Source: Gamsiella multidivaricata
Taxonomy: Eukaryota > Mortierellomycota > Mortierellomycetes > Mortierellales > Mortierellaceae
Length of the DNA stretch: 64,000 nucleotides
Direction: 5' to 3'
Assembly (NCBI RefSeq): GCF_025024155.1
Contig: NW_026251714.1
Span: forward strand, 62,001-126,000
Shown here: one piece after another, positions 46,476 through 57,409 of the stretch
Layout of the letters: every line of letters begins with the position of its first letter
Numbering within the stretch: the stretch's first letter is position 1
Program-made: the position numbers and the translations under genes
The notes under the pieces: generated by a model
Databases searched by the model: none
The model's input: the letters and a program-made list of their open reading frames with translations, nothing else
Told to the model about the DNA's origin: nothing

Positions 46476-47662
46476 TTAGAGTTGAGCCTTTGACAGATTG
46501 CCTACTGAGCTTGCTATGTCGTGCTCTCCCAACCACTGTCTCATCACATTCCTCCGAGCTTGTTTGTTGGGCGACTTACCACTGGAACGAACATGATACG
46601 ATGCACCCCCCCCATATGTATATCGCAACTCTGGTGGTTAAGGTTGTTCGAATTGATCTGCCTCAGTGCTGTTGTTTTCCTTCTCTCCTTTGCATCCGAG
46701 AGCACGATAGATATGTGTCTTTGCACTCTTTTCCCCTCTTTCCCACTTTTCCACTTTCCGTACTTTCCCTCCTTCCCACATCCACCATCCCCCAATCCAT
46801 CAGGAACTGTCTCGTATCTCTCTCATCTTTCAGTCTGTCTCAAGTATGTCTTTGCTCCATCTCAATAAGCACAGTCCAGCGGCGACTCGTTGGTAACAAA
46901 GACACAGTTTATCTGCCAAAGCCCCACCTCTGAATGTGCCTGAACAACCACCATCGAGTCAAGAGTGCTAGTGCTACAATGGCCGAGATCAGCAGAGCAG
47001 CCATTCATGTGCAATGAATAATAATCCCTCTTTTCATGGTCATAGGAATCTCTGGTAAAAGCGACGAGGGAAGCGAATATCACTCCACTCGAACGCCTTA
47101 TTCGTGTGCAGACCGTCTTGAACAAAGGATTGGAGTAGAGAACATTGCACAGGGACAGACCATCTCCTCAGCTGGCGAAAGGACTCGAGAAACAGATTCC
47201 TGTCGAGGTGAGTCACTGTTTCTTGTCACTCGATAGCTGCCTACAGGCATGTTTTAAGGTTATTAATCTTTTCTACACGATGGGCAGTTGGTGTCGCTGG
47301 TAGGAGGCACAGACAGGACAAATCATCAGGACTACCTCTGCATCCAACTAAAGGAAACAAGAGTCGAATAGACACTTCCGAGATGAGGCGCCATCACTTG
47401 ACAGAGTAGCCACATATGATATTGTTCATGTAGCTGCTGTGGATATTAATGTTCTTATTTACCATAACTCATTCTGCTCCCACTGCGTCTGTGCTATACC
47501 AGCCCACTGCGACATATTGGTCCCCATTGCGTTACTGAAGTCTCTATCTAGTACAAGTACGTATGCTGGCTACTCGCACAGGTATATTAATCGACCACAA
47601 GGTCACTAATATCGCCGCCATCTGCGCCATGATAACAGGAGAAATCCCCTCAGAGAAGCAAC

Positions 47663-50600
47663 ATGTTTGACAGACCTTTATCATCATTGCGAAAGGCTCT
47701 CTCGCCACAAAAGGAACTGGAGCTCGCCAACTTCTACATGGAGAATGCGCGCAAAACCAAGGACCAGGAATTTGCTTTAATGTTGTGTGACGATGCGGAA
47801 GCTGCGTTATTCCGGATGAAAGGAGCTGCGAGAAAGACTCTTACAGCTCCCCTGTCCGTCAAGGATCAAGCCCTGCGCCGTAGGTTCGCCAGCGCCTGTT
47901 TCGAGCACGGCAACCTATTGGAGAGCTTGGGATATAGCGAAATAGCGCAGGTCAGCTACAAGAGGGCAGAAAAGTGGGGGTAAGTGACAGGTACCTGCTC
48001 TCTACTTGTGCACATTAGCCGGCTATATCATGCGTCGTGCCTAACACATCTCTCACTTTGTTGACTCTCTTCTGGCTTCAACAGCCATGTGCTTCCTATA
48101 AAAGTCCCAGGTTCTGTAATTCCCTCTGCCACCGACAGTGCCTGCCGCGACATGGCATGGATCCCTGAGGATATCTTTCCTGATGACATGCGTCAACCCA
48201 CCGTCAAGATCGCGTTACCAGAGCCAGATGAGCAACTCAACGATACTTCCCAGCTTGCCTACTGTCTTGGTCTTCTGCAAGTGACGCCATCACCCGAAGA
48301 GGTCTTTGAACCAGCTGCAGGAAATTGGGTGAAATCCACAGAAAAGAATGCAGAAGAGAAGGAAAGACTCAGGACGCTGGCGAAAGATGTGATCCGAGCA
48401 TTCACTCGCGATGAGCTCAAGGATGCTAAGGCTGTCGCAGAAGTTGTATGCCTGGCCCCAGTTCTTGAAAAGGATGATTTCCGCTCTTTGCTCATGCTCT
48501 TTGTCGATGGCGTTGACAATTCCAGCCTGCTGGATGTGGAGTCCCTTGAAGGGCTGGCACAGTTGGTCCAAAGTTCTCCCGAGGGCTACCTCGACTCGGA
48601 TGACCTATCCAAGATCCTGTACAACCTCAACACCCGCCTACAGGATACTCATACTCAGTCTTCAGATCACATCTGCCGTCTCACCCTCGCAGTATCCAAT
48701 GTCCTGGATGTCATGGCCGATACCAAGGTCTCAGGCTTAAAGCGTGAAGAGCTGCATGAGCCACTCTCTACCTATTTGAATGGGCTGAAAGGCAGCAGCG
48801 ACCCTTACTTGGTGTACCAGGCTGCTTACGCCTTCCAAGCGCTGCAGTGCGTCCCAGACAACGAATCACCCTGGCAAGCAACAATTCGGCGCGCAGGAAT
48901 CGTATTGAAGGGCGTTCGGGACTGGTGAGCGCGGTAAAAGGTCTGGATGTCGATGGCTTCATCACAGGACTCGGTCATCTTCAGGAAGGACTGGGAGAGG
49001 TGATCCAGGTAGCGAAAATCGGTTATGAAGGCGTGAGCGCACTTGTCGAGAACGGACAAGGACTGTTGGAATCTCTCAAGATCGGTTTCAGCTTCAGTCG
49101 GAAACGTGCGTGGTATACAGCACTGCGTGGGACAGACACGCTGCTTCGGGACGGTCAACTTTCCAAGTTCAAGACCCTGGTCTGTGAAGCGCCATGCCGG
49201 CGTGATCTAGCCTTTCAACTAGGAGTATGCCAGCGACTGGGGGACCTTGCCGCCAATCCACTGTGGGATATCGAGTCCCGTAAAGACGCTGTTGCGTTTC
49301 TGGGCGAGATGTACCGAAACGATGCGGAATGGGGTCGGCAAGCCCTCGTCAAGCAGTGGATCATTCGCATCCTTATGCAGTTGGCTTCGACCTTTGGTTC
49401 AGCTATGCCACGTATGTATGATGAACGGATGCGTGAGATGCTGTCGGCTTATTATAAAGTATGGACCTCACCACCAAGCAGGTACTAATAGCTGTATGAT
49501 ATTCTATTGTGATCTACGTGGTATATGGTATAGGTGTAGAATCTTTGTTGCAAGAGCTGGAATCGAATGGATACGAGGCGAAAAGGGTTCTTTATCAGGA
49601 ATGTCGAAAGGGAAATCGAAGCTTACACCCGCTGCAGGTCGCCTTGCCAACTGCCGTGTCTCGATCATTGCTTGATCTTGTCCAGAACAAGCCCGATGTT
49701 GAAGCCGACCTGAGACGACTGAGAAAGCAACGATTGAAGGAGCGAGGCGAAGCCGTGTACATCCCCCCTCAAGCCAAGGCTAACCTGCAAGCGTCCGATG
49801 ACAACCTGTTCGACCTGACAAAAAAAGTTAAAGGCTTCCTGAGCAGTGACCATAGTAAGGTGATGCTCCTGCTAGGTGATTCAGGTGGAGGCAAGTCGAC
49901 CTTTAACCGCCAGCTCGAGCGTGAACTGTGGGATATCTACAAGAAAAAAGACGGTAGGATTCCGCTCTTTATCAGCTTGCCTGCAATCGACAAGCCAGAA
50001 CAGGATCTGATCACCAAACATCTACGCAAGGCAGAGTTTACCGAACCCCAGATCCGAGAGCTGAAAGACCACCGCAAATTCACCTTGATTTGTGACGGAT
50101 ATGATGAGAGCCAGCAGACACACAACCTGTACAGGAGCAACCGACTGAACCAGGCGGGAGGATGGAGTGCTCAGATGGTCATTAGCTACCGCAGCGAGTA
50201 TCTTGGCCTTGACTATCGGGATCGGTTCCAGCCAGCAGATGACAATCATCAAGCAGAGCCAGCATTTCAAGAGGCAGTCATTGCGCCATTCTCTATGGAT
50301 CAAATTCAAGAATACATAAGGAAATATGTGTCTGCAACTAGACCGCTCTGGCAGGTGACAGACTACTTGGAGGCCCTGAATCTGATTCCCAGCCTGCAAG
50401 ACCTGGTCAAGAACCCGTTTATGTTGACGCTGTCCATGGAGGTATTGCCGCGCATAGTGGATCCAGGACAAGATCTCTCGGCTGTCAGGATCACGAGAGT
50501 CGCATTGTATGACCAGTTTGTGGAGCAATGGCTGGAGCGAGGCAAGAAACGGCTTGTTGAGAAGAAGGACTTGAGCTATCAAGAGAAGAAGATGTTTGAG

Positions 50601-52454
50601 AGCTTGTCTGACGATGGTTTTGCGCAGAACGGAATCACATTTTTGAAGACGCTAGCGGTAGCGGTGTACGAAGAGCAAGCGGGCAATCCGGTGGTCGAGT
50701 ACTCACCCTTTCGCAATCAAGGGACATGGAAAGAAGACTTCTTTAGCCGGGTGGACGAGAAGCAGCAGCTCTTGCGTGAGGCGTGTCCTCTGGCCCGCAG
50801 CGGCAATCAGTACCGGTTTATCCATAAATCACTTCTGGAATACTGCTTGGCCCGTGCAGTGTTTGAACCGCGAGACGAGGAGAGCACGAATCGCGCAGCC
50901 CTAACTCAAGCCCAGCGGCGTCGAGGAAGCGTCGATTCCATCATGAGCTTTGAAAACCAGGCTGTTGTAGAGGAACCCGTGTCAGCTATCGAACAGGCAA
51001 TGCTAGATTCGCCCTTGGCACGGAGAATCTTTGTGGGCGAGCCGTCGATTCTGCAATTCTTGGCAGAGCGTGTCCAACAGGAACCTCTCTTCAAGCAGCA
51101 ACTGATCGCAACGATCGAATGCTCCAAAACCAACAAAGAGGCACGCAAGGCAGCAGCCAATGCGATCACAATATTGGTCAGAGCCGGAGTGCTGTTTAAT
51201 GGCACAGATCTAAAAGGCATCCAGATTCCAGGAGCGGACCTGAGTGGTGGGCAATTCGATTCTGCTCAGCTGCAAGGGGCGGATTTAAGAAAAGTCAATC
51301 TTCGGAATATTTGGCTGCGACAGGCCGATTTGAGCAACGCAAAGATGTCGGGGGTGCAGTTTGGCGAATGGCCGTACTTCTCAGAAAATAGCGCGGTGAA
51401 TTCCTGCGCGTATTCACCAGATGGGAAGTTCTGTGCGGTAGGTCTCCAGGACGGCGCGATTAGCGTGTATGACACTTCGACTTGGACAAAAGCGCACACC
51501 TTGTATGATCATACCGGCCCAGTTACGAGCGTGGTGTATTCTCCCAGCGGCCAGCAGATCGCCTCGGGCAGTTGGGACAAGACGGTGCGACTGTGGGATG
51601 CACAAACCGGTGCACCAGGTGCCATCATAAGCGGCCATACCCGCCGTGTTACGAGCGTGGCGTATTCGCCCAGCGGCCAGCAGATCGCCTCGGGAAGTTG
51701 TGACAGGACGGTGCGACTATGGGATGCGCAAATCGGTGCACTCGGTCCCATCTTAAGCGGCCATACCGATGTTGTTACGAGCGTGGTGTATTCGCCCAGC
51801 GGCCAGCAGATCGCCTCGGGCAGTTGGGACAAGACGGTGCGGTTGTGGGACGCGCAAACTGGTGCATCAGGTCTTATCTTAAGCGGCCATACCGACATTG
51901 TTACGAGCGTGGTGTATTCGCCCGGCGGCCAGCAGATCGCCTCGGGCAGTTACGACAACACGGTGCGACTGTGGGATGCACAAACCGGTGCACCTGGTCC
52001 CATCTTAAGCGGCCATACCCACTATGTTAACAGCGTGGTGTATTCTCCCAGCGGCCAGCAGATCCTCTCGGGCAGTTACGACAAGACGGTGCGGCTGTGG
52101 GATGTGAATTCGGGTCAATGTTTGGCAGTTGTTGAAGGTTTCCATGGATCAATCACAAGCATAGCCTGGAACCCTACTCCAAACGGCACCTATTTCGCAA
52201 CCGGCTGTCGGGATATGTCTGTTAGCATGTGGCAGGTCATAGAAGAGGAGGATCGCTATCAGGTCCGCCTGCAATGGAGTTCGATGCATGACAGGCTTAC
52301 CGTGTCAAATACCTCTATCCAGAACGTGCAAGGCTTAAGCAGGGTAAATATGCGGCTATTAAAACAACGCGGCGCTGTGGGCAAGTCCGATTCCGCCTTT
52401 GGACATCCGCGAGGCAAGCAAAAAGCTAGTTACCATGGCATCCGTGGTGCATAA
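47663..52454 (+). CDS. NACHT-pentapeptide-WD40 STAND receptor-like protein, apparently frameshifted
   Basis: Exons 47663-47979, 48085-49411 and 49534-52454 with GT-AG introns 47980-48084 and 49412-49533. The middle exon changes frame near 48920, see the separate entry; allowing for that, about 1,520 residues. Order: helical TPR-like N-terminus (SPQKELELANFYMENARKTK); helical ARM-like region; an amphipathic segment (KGLDVDGFITGLGHLQEGL); NACHT NTPase with P-loop LLGDSGGGKSTFNR near 49870 and Walker B FTLICDGYDES near 50085; pentapeptide-like repeats (GADLSGGQFDSAQLQGADL) at about 51205-51350; then WD40 repeats from about 51390 to 52250. STAND proteins of this kind act as self/non-self or intracellular danger sensors in fungi, with WD40 repeats as the sensing part and NACHT for oligomerisation. 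The N-terminal effector here is not a known death fold. Its surroundings include a transposase remnant, and coding is otherwise intact. Confidence 0.8.
48912..48932 (+). other. Apparent one-base frameshift in the NACHT-WD40 gene
   Basis: The frame up to here ends RAGIVLKGVRDW then TGA at 48926, while the protein sequence clearly continues one frame over as SGLVSAVKGLDVDGF. No donor/acceptor pair fits between the two. A single missing base in GGGCGTTCGGG would explain it. It could be a true inactivating mutation or a sequencing/assembly error. Confidence 0.6.
51522..52130 (+). repeat. 126-bp tandem WD40 repeat array with high DNA identity
   Basis: Units begin at 51522, 51648, 51774, 51900 and 52026, exactly 126 bp (42 residues) apart. 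Each codes VTSVVYSPSGQQIASGSWDK plus TVRLWDAQTGA with few changes; differences cluster at the residue after GS (Trp, Cys, Trp, Tyr, Tyr) and in the two residues after the GHT/DHT turn (GP, RR, DV, DI, HY). The pattern is conserved framework with variable WD40 surface sites. Confidence 0.95.
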
Positions 52455-52566
52455 ACTCAAGGTGCCATCAAACCACAGTATGATGGATACCGCTGCCATG
52501 GCCGATTCTCCCGTTGTACAGTCAGCAGAGCCGGTGGATTCGGCGAAAGTATCTTTGCTTGCTTGA
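52390..52566 (+). other. Possible out-of-frame original C-terminus of the NACHT-WD40 gene
   Basis: After the main frame ends at 52454, a shifted frame is open from about 52390 to TGA at 52566 and reads DIREASKKLVTMASVVHKLK then VPSNHSMMDTAAMADSP. Composition is protein-like and suits a helical tail, while the in-frame end (AFGHPRGKQKASYHGIRGA) looks accidental. A second frame break near 52375-52400 is inferred. Confidence 0.35.
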
Positions 52567-54134
52567 ATGGTGAAGGTGATGCAAATAGGAAGTTAGCAAT
52601 GGTGCCTTGACTTTTAGTCATTCGTCCATGGCAGTCTTTGTCCATGACAAGTTTACAAATTAGAAGTGGTAGTCAGGAGCATAAGCTAAAGCACTCAATG
52701 GGGTCGAAAAACCAAAGGTTAGGAGAGAAAGTGATGAACAATGAAGAGATCAAAGCTAGGGCCACAGGGTATTGTGTGCCCGTAAATGTTGACCATGGCA
52801 GCCCGCTGTCTTAAGTAATACGCGTAAGAGTAACATAACTCTCCCGATCCTCAACATTTCTCTTGCGGGGAATATCATCCCAACTTCCTTCACCGACCCT
52901 GGCCAATATCACCAGCACTACCACTGCGACCAGTAGCAGCTCTACAGTCAGCAGCGCACTCGCCATACTGAAGCACAATTTCAGTAAACGTTGGATTGTG
53001 TACCCACTAAGGGAACGTGAGCTGGGTTTAGACCATCGTGAGACAGGCTAGATTTATCCTACCGATGTTAATTTCAAATCTTGGATGGGATAAATCCCAT
53101 TGCAGCGGACAACTTTTTAGCAACGGTGTTACTGTGCGCTGCCGTGCGTCCATATCAAAGTGTGAGCTCAATTGTTGTACGATCGTCCTGGAGGTGTTCG
53201 TTGCTCTAGTGTTGTTGAACTTTGTCATGATTTTCCGTCAATGCTTCCCTATATCGAAGCTCCAGTTGTTTTTTTGAGGGTCGACCTTGTGTTGGTGATG
53301 ACACTATTGGGTCTGGGGAGGGGGGGACTCGTCGTCTTCAAAAAACCATTCTCGCTCTCGTACATAGTAACGAATGACCCTCCCTGCCACTAGATTTGAT
53401 ACGCCAACAACCTTAGCCAGTTGCTCGTGCGTGCGGGAACCAAGACGACGCGTCAGCTCGCGCGGAAGCAGTTCGAGGATTCGATGGACCTTGTTACAAA
53501 CATTTAACATAGGAACCAAAATATGGAATGTCCTTTTGAAGGACCAGTTTAATACCATGCCTATCTATGCACCAAATACAGAGGAATTATAGGTCAATGA
53601 CTGCCCTGAACCAGAATGCACGGGGTGTTCGTATAAATCGAGGATCTTTAGGCATAAGTTCTCTGACGGTTGTTCATGGTGAAAGTGTGAGAAGGTGGAT
53701 GGCATTCATTTATTGAACCTATCTCAAGCGAATAATACAGCCAGCTTTGGGCTAGGCTGAAACTTTGAGTGTTCTATCGCTAGTCCTTTGTTTTGGCGTC
53801 GCGGACTCTTATCAGATATTTTTTTGCATTCGACATCCACGTTCTCGACGACCATGAAAGAAAAAGAAGACGAATACACATTATTGAGCAAAAAAAGTCA
53901 TCATTAGGTTTATTTGCTGAGATGTATGAGTGTATGGGCTGTATGGATGTAAGGTACATTTCACCGGGTGAGAGTGAATGAATGAAGCGATAAGCGCTCG
54001 ACAGGAAGGTATATATAGATGGAAGGTATGGTGGAAAATGCAGGTCGGAGGTTTGGCCAAGGACGGCTTGATAAGGAAGGAGAAAGGTAAGGGACAGGAG
54101 AAGAAGAAGGAAAGGATCCAGGGGGGGAGGTTTT
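52567..54134. other. Intergenic region after the NACHT-WD40 gene
   Basis: 1.57 kb up to the PEX11 3' end. It contains a 9-bp inverted repeat (GATTTATCC at 53051, GGATAAATC at 53088), a small orphan minus-strand frame (53304-53558), and AT-rich sequence. TTTATT near 53909 gives AATAAA on the PEX11 strand. No complete gene recognised. Confidence 0.45.
53304..53558 (-). CDS. Orphan small open frame, HTH-like
   Basis: 84 codons on the minus strand. The last 60 residues look like real protein: VHRILELLPRELTRRLGSR, THEQLAKVVGVSNLVAGRVI, RYYVREREWFFEDDE. The arrangement of two helices with a short turn could be a helix-turn-helix. The first 20 residues look like intron or leader sequence (a TTTGTAACAAG acceptor-like site lies at the join), so the real start may be elsewhere. 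Perhaps a fragment left by a mobile element or a decayed gene; family not recognised. Confidence 0.3.
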   Translation of the reverse strand: MVLNWSFKRTFHILVPMLNVCNKVHRILELLPRELTRRLGSRTHEQLAKVVGVSNLVAGRVIRYYVREREWFFEDDESPPPQTQ

Positions 54135-55931
54135 CTAGGATTCCATGACCTTGCCGACAAACTTGTAGGCGCCTGCCAGACCGGAAATGAACCCTGTTAC
54201 GGCCTGGAAGCCATCCGAGAAGGAGCAATGCAGGTTGTCGTATGCTAAAGAGTCAACAGGAGGAAAAGTGTCAGTTAGAATGTCTTTTTGCTCAGAAAGA
54301 GTCTTTCTGCTGCAGTAGTGAAGAGAAAGTAAAGATAGAAACTCACCACAAAACAAAAAGTCGCCTCCGAGCTTGACAGTCGTGACCTGCAGCCAGTGCA
54401 GCTTCGTCCTCAACTTGGTGTACTGTGCAATCCTCGCCTCGGCCTCCTCTTCAGTCTCGGCCGGTGCATCGGACTCCAGTGCCTTGATCTGCTTCTTGAC
54501 ATCCCAGATCGACTGCAGGTTCTCGTGGAGATCAATTGACACACCCGCCATCCACAGTCGGTTCGACCAAGGCTCAGCCTTGTCCGCAAACGACCGGTCC
54601 AGAACCCCAATCGTTCCAAGGCAGTAGATGTCGTCCGAGATATCCTGACAGAGTCCTAGCACGCTGCTCAGACTACCCAAGCGGTCCCGGACCGTGTTTC
54701 GCCAGGTCTGGGACGGTGTCTTGTCAAGTGTCCTCCGCAGACCGTGTTGACGGATATTTACCCGGAGGGTCACGGCCAAGGTCAGGACCGAGACCATGGG
54801 ATCGACGAAATGACCTAACCGCAAGATCTTGCGCGTGGTCGAGAACTGCTTCGCCAGAGCCTTGAGACGCGCAGCAAGGACCTTGTACTGGACTGGGTTG
54901 GAGAGGAAGAGCCATAAGAAGACCTTGGCAAAGTATTGGATGACCTTGATGGTCTTATCGCGTCCGTCCACGAGGTCGGAGATCTCGCGAATGATTTGAG
55001 AGACCGGTTTCTGAGTGCAATGGTAAGGGGCGCGAGAGGATGTTCTGGATCCAGGTTTGAGATCGGCGAGGGAGGGTCCCTTCAGGGTTGGATAGGAGGG
55101 GGAGGATGGCGAGGGGACGTGGCTGGTAGGAGGGGTATCGATGGAGAAGAACTCTGGCTGTTTAGAAGTTTCGAGCTTTGTGAGGTGGTGATAGCGGTGA
55201 TGATCATGAGCGGGTGACGGGGTATGTGATAGGGATGATTTCGACGATACGGAGGACAGTGAGGTGGATGAGGACGAGGCAGAGGAGATAAGGGAAGCGG
55301 AGCTGGAGGAGGATGACGAGAGAGCATCCAGCTCTGGGCGGGGCAGGAGCAAACCCGTAGACATGGGCTCCAGTGCTGAGGAGAGTTGCCGTGAATGATG
55401 CTGATGGACATAGGGCGAGTTTGGATGTGAGTGTGCATGGAAACTGCTACAGCAGCTGGTTCCGGTACCCTTGTGGGTGTTGTCATCGTCCATGCTGCTG
55501 TTGTCGCTATTAGTACTGTTGTTGTTGGTGTTGCTATCATTCCAGATAATGGACTGACGCCTGAGATTGCTATTGCTGGTGGTGGTCGAGAGATTGGATT
55601 CTTGGAGAGGCTCGACAAAGTCGCCGTGGGGGGCTCCGGCACCCAGGACAGCCCGCTGCCTGGGTGAGATTGGAGGTGATATTTCGGACTCGTGTGCGAT
55701 CTTGGCCCGCTCAGTGGACCAGGGATGCATGTGGAAGGGAGAGGTGCTCTCTAAGTGGGTTTCGATGGGGTGATGGATGATAGCGGCAGTAGCAGAGATT
55801 GACGTTGTCCTTGCTCTTCTTGTCGCTGGGGAGGAAGGGGAAGAAGACAAAGGTGAAGAGGAAGAGGAAGAGGAAGAGGAAGAGGAAGAGGAGGAAGGAG
55901 AAGGAGAAGGAGAAGAAGTGGACGGTGACAT
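54135..55931 (-). CDS. PEX11: PEX11-domain peroxisome biogenesis protein with Ser-rich leader
   Basis: Two exons, 55931-54347 and 54244-54135, GT-AG intron 54245-54346, 564 residues. The C-terminal 290 residues match the PEX11 family, peroxisomal membrane proteins that elongate and divide peroxisomes: DKTIKVIQYFAKVFLWLF, an amphipathic helix around FSTTRKILRLGHFVDPM, the mid-region SVLGLCQDISDDIYCLGTIG with WSNRLWMAGV after it, and a last exon ending SGLAGAYKFVGKVMES. Odd: typical fungal Pex11 is about 230-280 residues, but here about 270 disordered residues precede it, starting with long poly-Ser (coded by a GAAGAG/GAGGAA repeat on the plus strand) and rich in Ser, His and Asn. That part could be regulatory or the true start may be internal; no in-frame stop separates the two. 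Confidence 0.86.
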   Translation of the reverse strand: MSPSTSSPSPSPSSSSSSSSSSSSSSPLSSSPSSPATRRARTTSISATAAIIHHPIETHLESTSPFHMHPWSTERAKIAHESEISPPISPRQRAVLGAGAPHGDFVEPLQESNLSTTTSNSNLRRQSIIWNDSNTNNNSTNSDNSSMDDDNTHKGTGTSCCSSFHAHSHPNSPYVHQHHSRQLSSALEPMSTGLLLPRPELDALSSSSSSSASLISSASSSSTSLSSVSSKSSLSHTPSPAHDHHRYHHLTKLETSKQPEFFSIDTPPTSHVPSPSSPSYPTLKGPSLADLKPGSRTSSRAPYHCTQKPVSQIIREISDLVDGRDKTIKVIQYFAKVFLWLFLSNPVQYKVLAARLKALAKQFSTTRKILRLGHFVDPMVSVLTLAVTLRVNIRQHGLRRTLDKTPSQTWRNTVRDRLGSLSSVLGLCQDISDDIYCLGTIGVLDRSFADKAEPWSNRLWMAGVSIDLHENLQSIWDVKKQIKALESDAPAETEEEAEARIAQYTKLRTKLHWLQVTTVKLGGDFLFCGEFLSLLSLHYCSRKTLSEQKDILTDTFPPVDSLAYDNLHCSFSDGFQAVTGFISGLAGAYKFVGKVMES

Positions 55932-57409
55932 GGTTATAGTTTTGATTGTTGTTGTTGTAGACAGCGTGCCGGTGGGGTGGTATGGGAAACAGGGCTGTAT
56001 TGTTTTTCACTGGGGTACCAGGTATTTGGAGAGAAGAAAGGAGGATGGGGGGATAGTCAAGGGCAGATATAGCGCGACAGGGGGTAGGGGCAAGGGACAG
56101 GAATAGAACAAAGACGATCTGGCGGGTGCGAGACGGAATGAGGATGGGGATGGGGATGAGGATGAGGCGGAATGAACGAACGAACAGACGAATGAATGAA
56201 TATGAATATAAAGATGTTTTCGCTTGAGAGAGAGAGAGGAAAAAGAAGAAGAAGAGAAGAGAGAGAGAGAAGGGGGGAGGGAGTGGGTGTTATAGCGGGA
56301 TGGATGGAGTATCAGGGATATAAGGTTTGGTTTAAGAATAGCAGCCCGTGGCAGAAAAACGAAAAGTGCTCCGTGGACATCCAAACGCACTCTGAACTCT
56401 CTTCTTCTGGTGCAATTGAAATGGAATGAGCCCATTCAATATTATTCCCTGTCTGCTTGTACATGTCCCGTTAAGGGTCTTCATTCCCACTGTCATCATT
56501 GCCACATTGTCCAACCGACAGCAGCAAAAGAAAAAACTACGGCACAGACACAGCCCCATACCCATACTCAACCAATCCTCCCCCTCCCCTCCCCCCTTGG
56601 GTAGACTACAGCACATCCATACCAAAACACACACACATTCTCATTTCTCAGGGCAACTCCGGTTCCACACATACTCGTCGATCATTGGCTCGCACTCCAT
56701 AGGCCAATAACAGGGGCCATTGCCGCCCTTCAATGTTCTAGCCGCCTGTCCTGTGTCTATCAGACACTCGCTTTATTACTCGCGAGATGGGCTCGGAGAG
56801 AAAAATGAAATGAACGCACGATAGCCCTCGGATGTGGAGAATCCAGGGGATGACGATAAGCAGGATCTGCAGCATCATGCATGATTCCAGGTCGGACCGC
56901 TTGAGTGAGCAGCTAGTGTTTCGGCTCAGTTGCTCCTCGGCTAAAGGTATGCAGGCACATGGTTTGTTTCTTTTTCATTTCCTGTAATTCTGATTTAAGA
57001 GGATTTTTCCTTATACTTTTTTGCCTTTTACTTTGACCTACAGTACAGGTGGAGCATAAATGTCCAAGGAGAACAAAACAACAGAGGCCAGCTAAATGGC
57101 ATCCAGCCTCCACTAAAGATGTCCTGATGGAAAAGAAAGGACGCGTTTCCTAGTCGCACGAAGCCAGGGTCGAGTTATGTGCTGTTTCCTATTTAGGTAA
57201 TAGGCCTTACAAACCATCTTTTCCGGCCCAGGGAGCCAGGTTCGGCTATAAAGAGTCGGCGTTCTTCTCCATAGCTTTGCTGGCACCTAATACCCCTGTC
57301 ATTACCACCACCGCCCCTTCCTCTTCCTCCTTCTCATTCAACCCTCCCTCTCAGGTCATTCCCTAACCCTCTTCCAGCCCTCATTCCCACCAAGCGACGA
57401 CTTTCGGAC
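55932..57409. other. Divergent intergenic region, PEX11/AGMO-like
   Basis: 1.48 kb. The PEX11 side has GATGAG/GGAATGAACGAAC repeats and GA-rich leader (56115-56290). The other side has a TATAAAG box at 57247 and a C/T-rich leader from 57290. Open frames in between carry no recognised domain. Confidence 0.45.
57247..57253 (+). promoter_or_regulatory. TATA box of the AGMO-like gene
   Basis: TATAAAG lies 163 bp upstream of the ATG at 57410, followed by a pyrimidine-rich leader. Motif and spacing only. Confidence 0.45.

Larger units (their letters stand above)
45944..47662. other. Accessory spacer between MED21 and the NACHT-WD40 gene
   Basis: 1.7 kb. It holds the MED21 3' end, the transposase remnant (46176-46475), a C/T-rich stretch (46670-46850), and at about 47045-47213 a plus-strand stretch bounded by CATAG and GTGAGT in which one frame reads ATREANITPLERLIRVQTVL before a stop. 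That piece may be a relic exon. From 47220 to 47662 nothing else is recognised. Confidence 0.4.
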
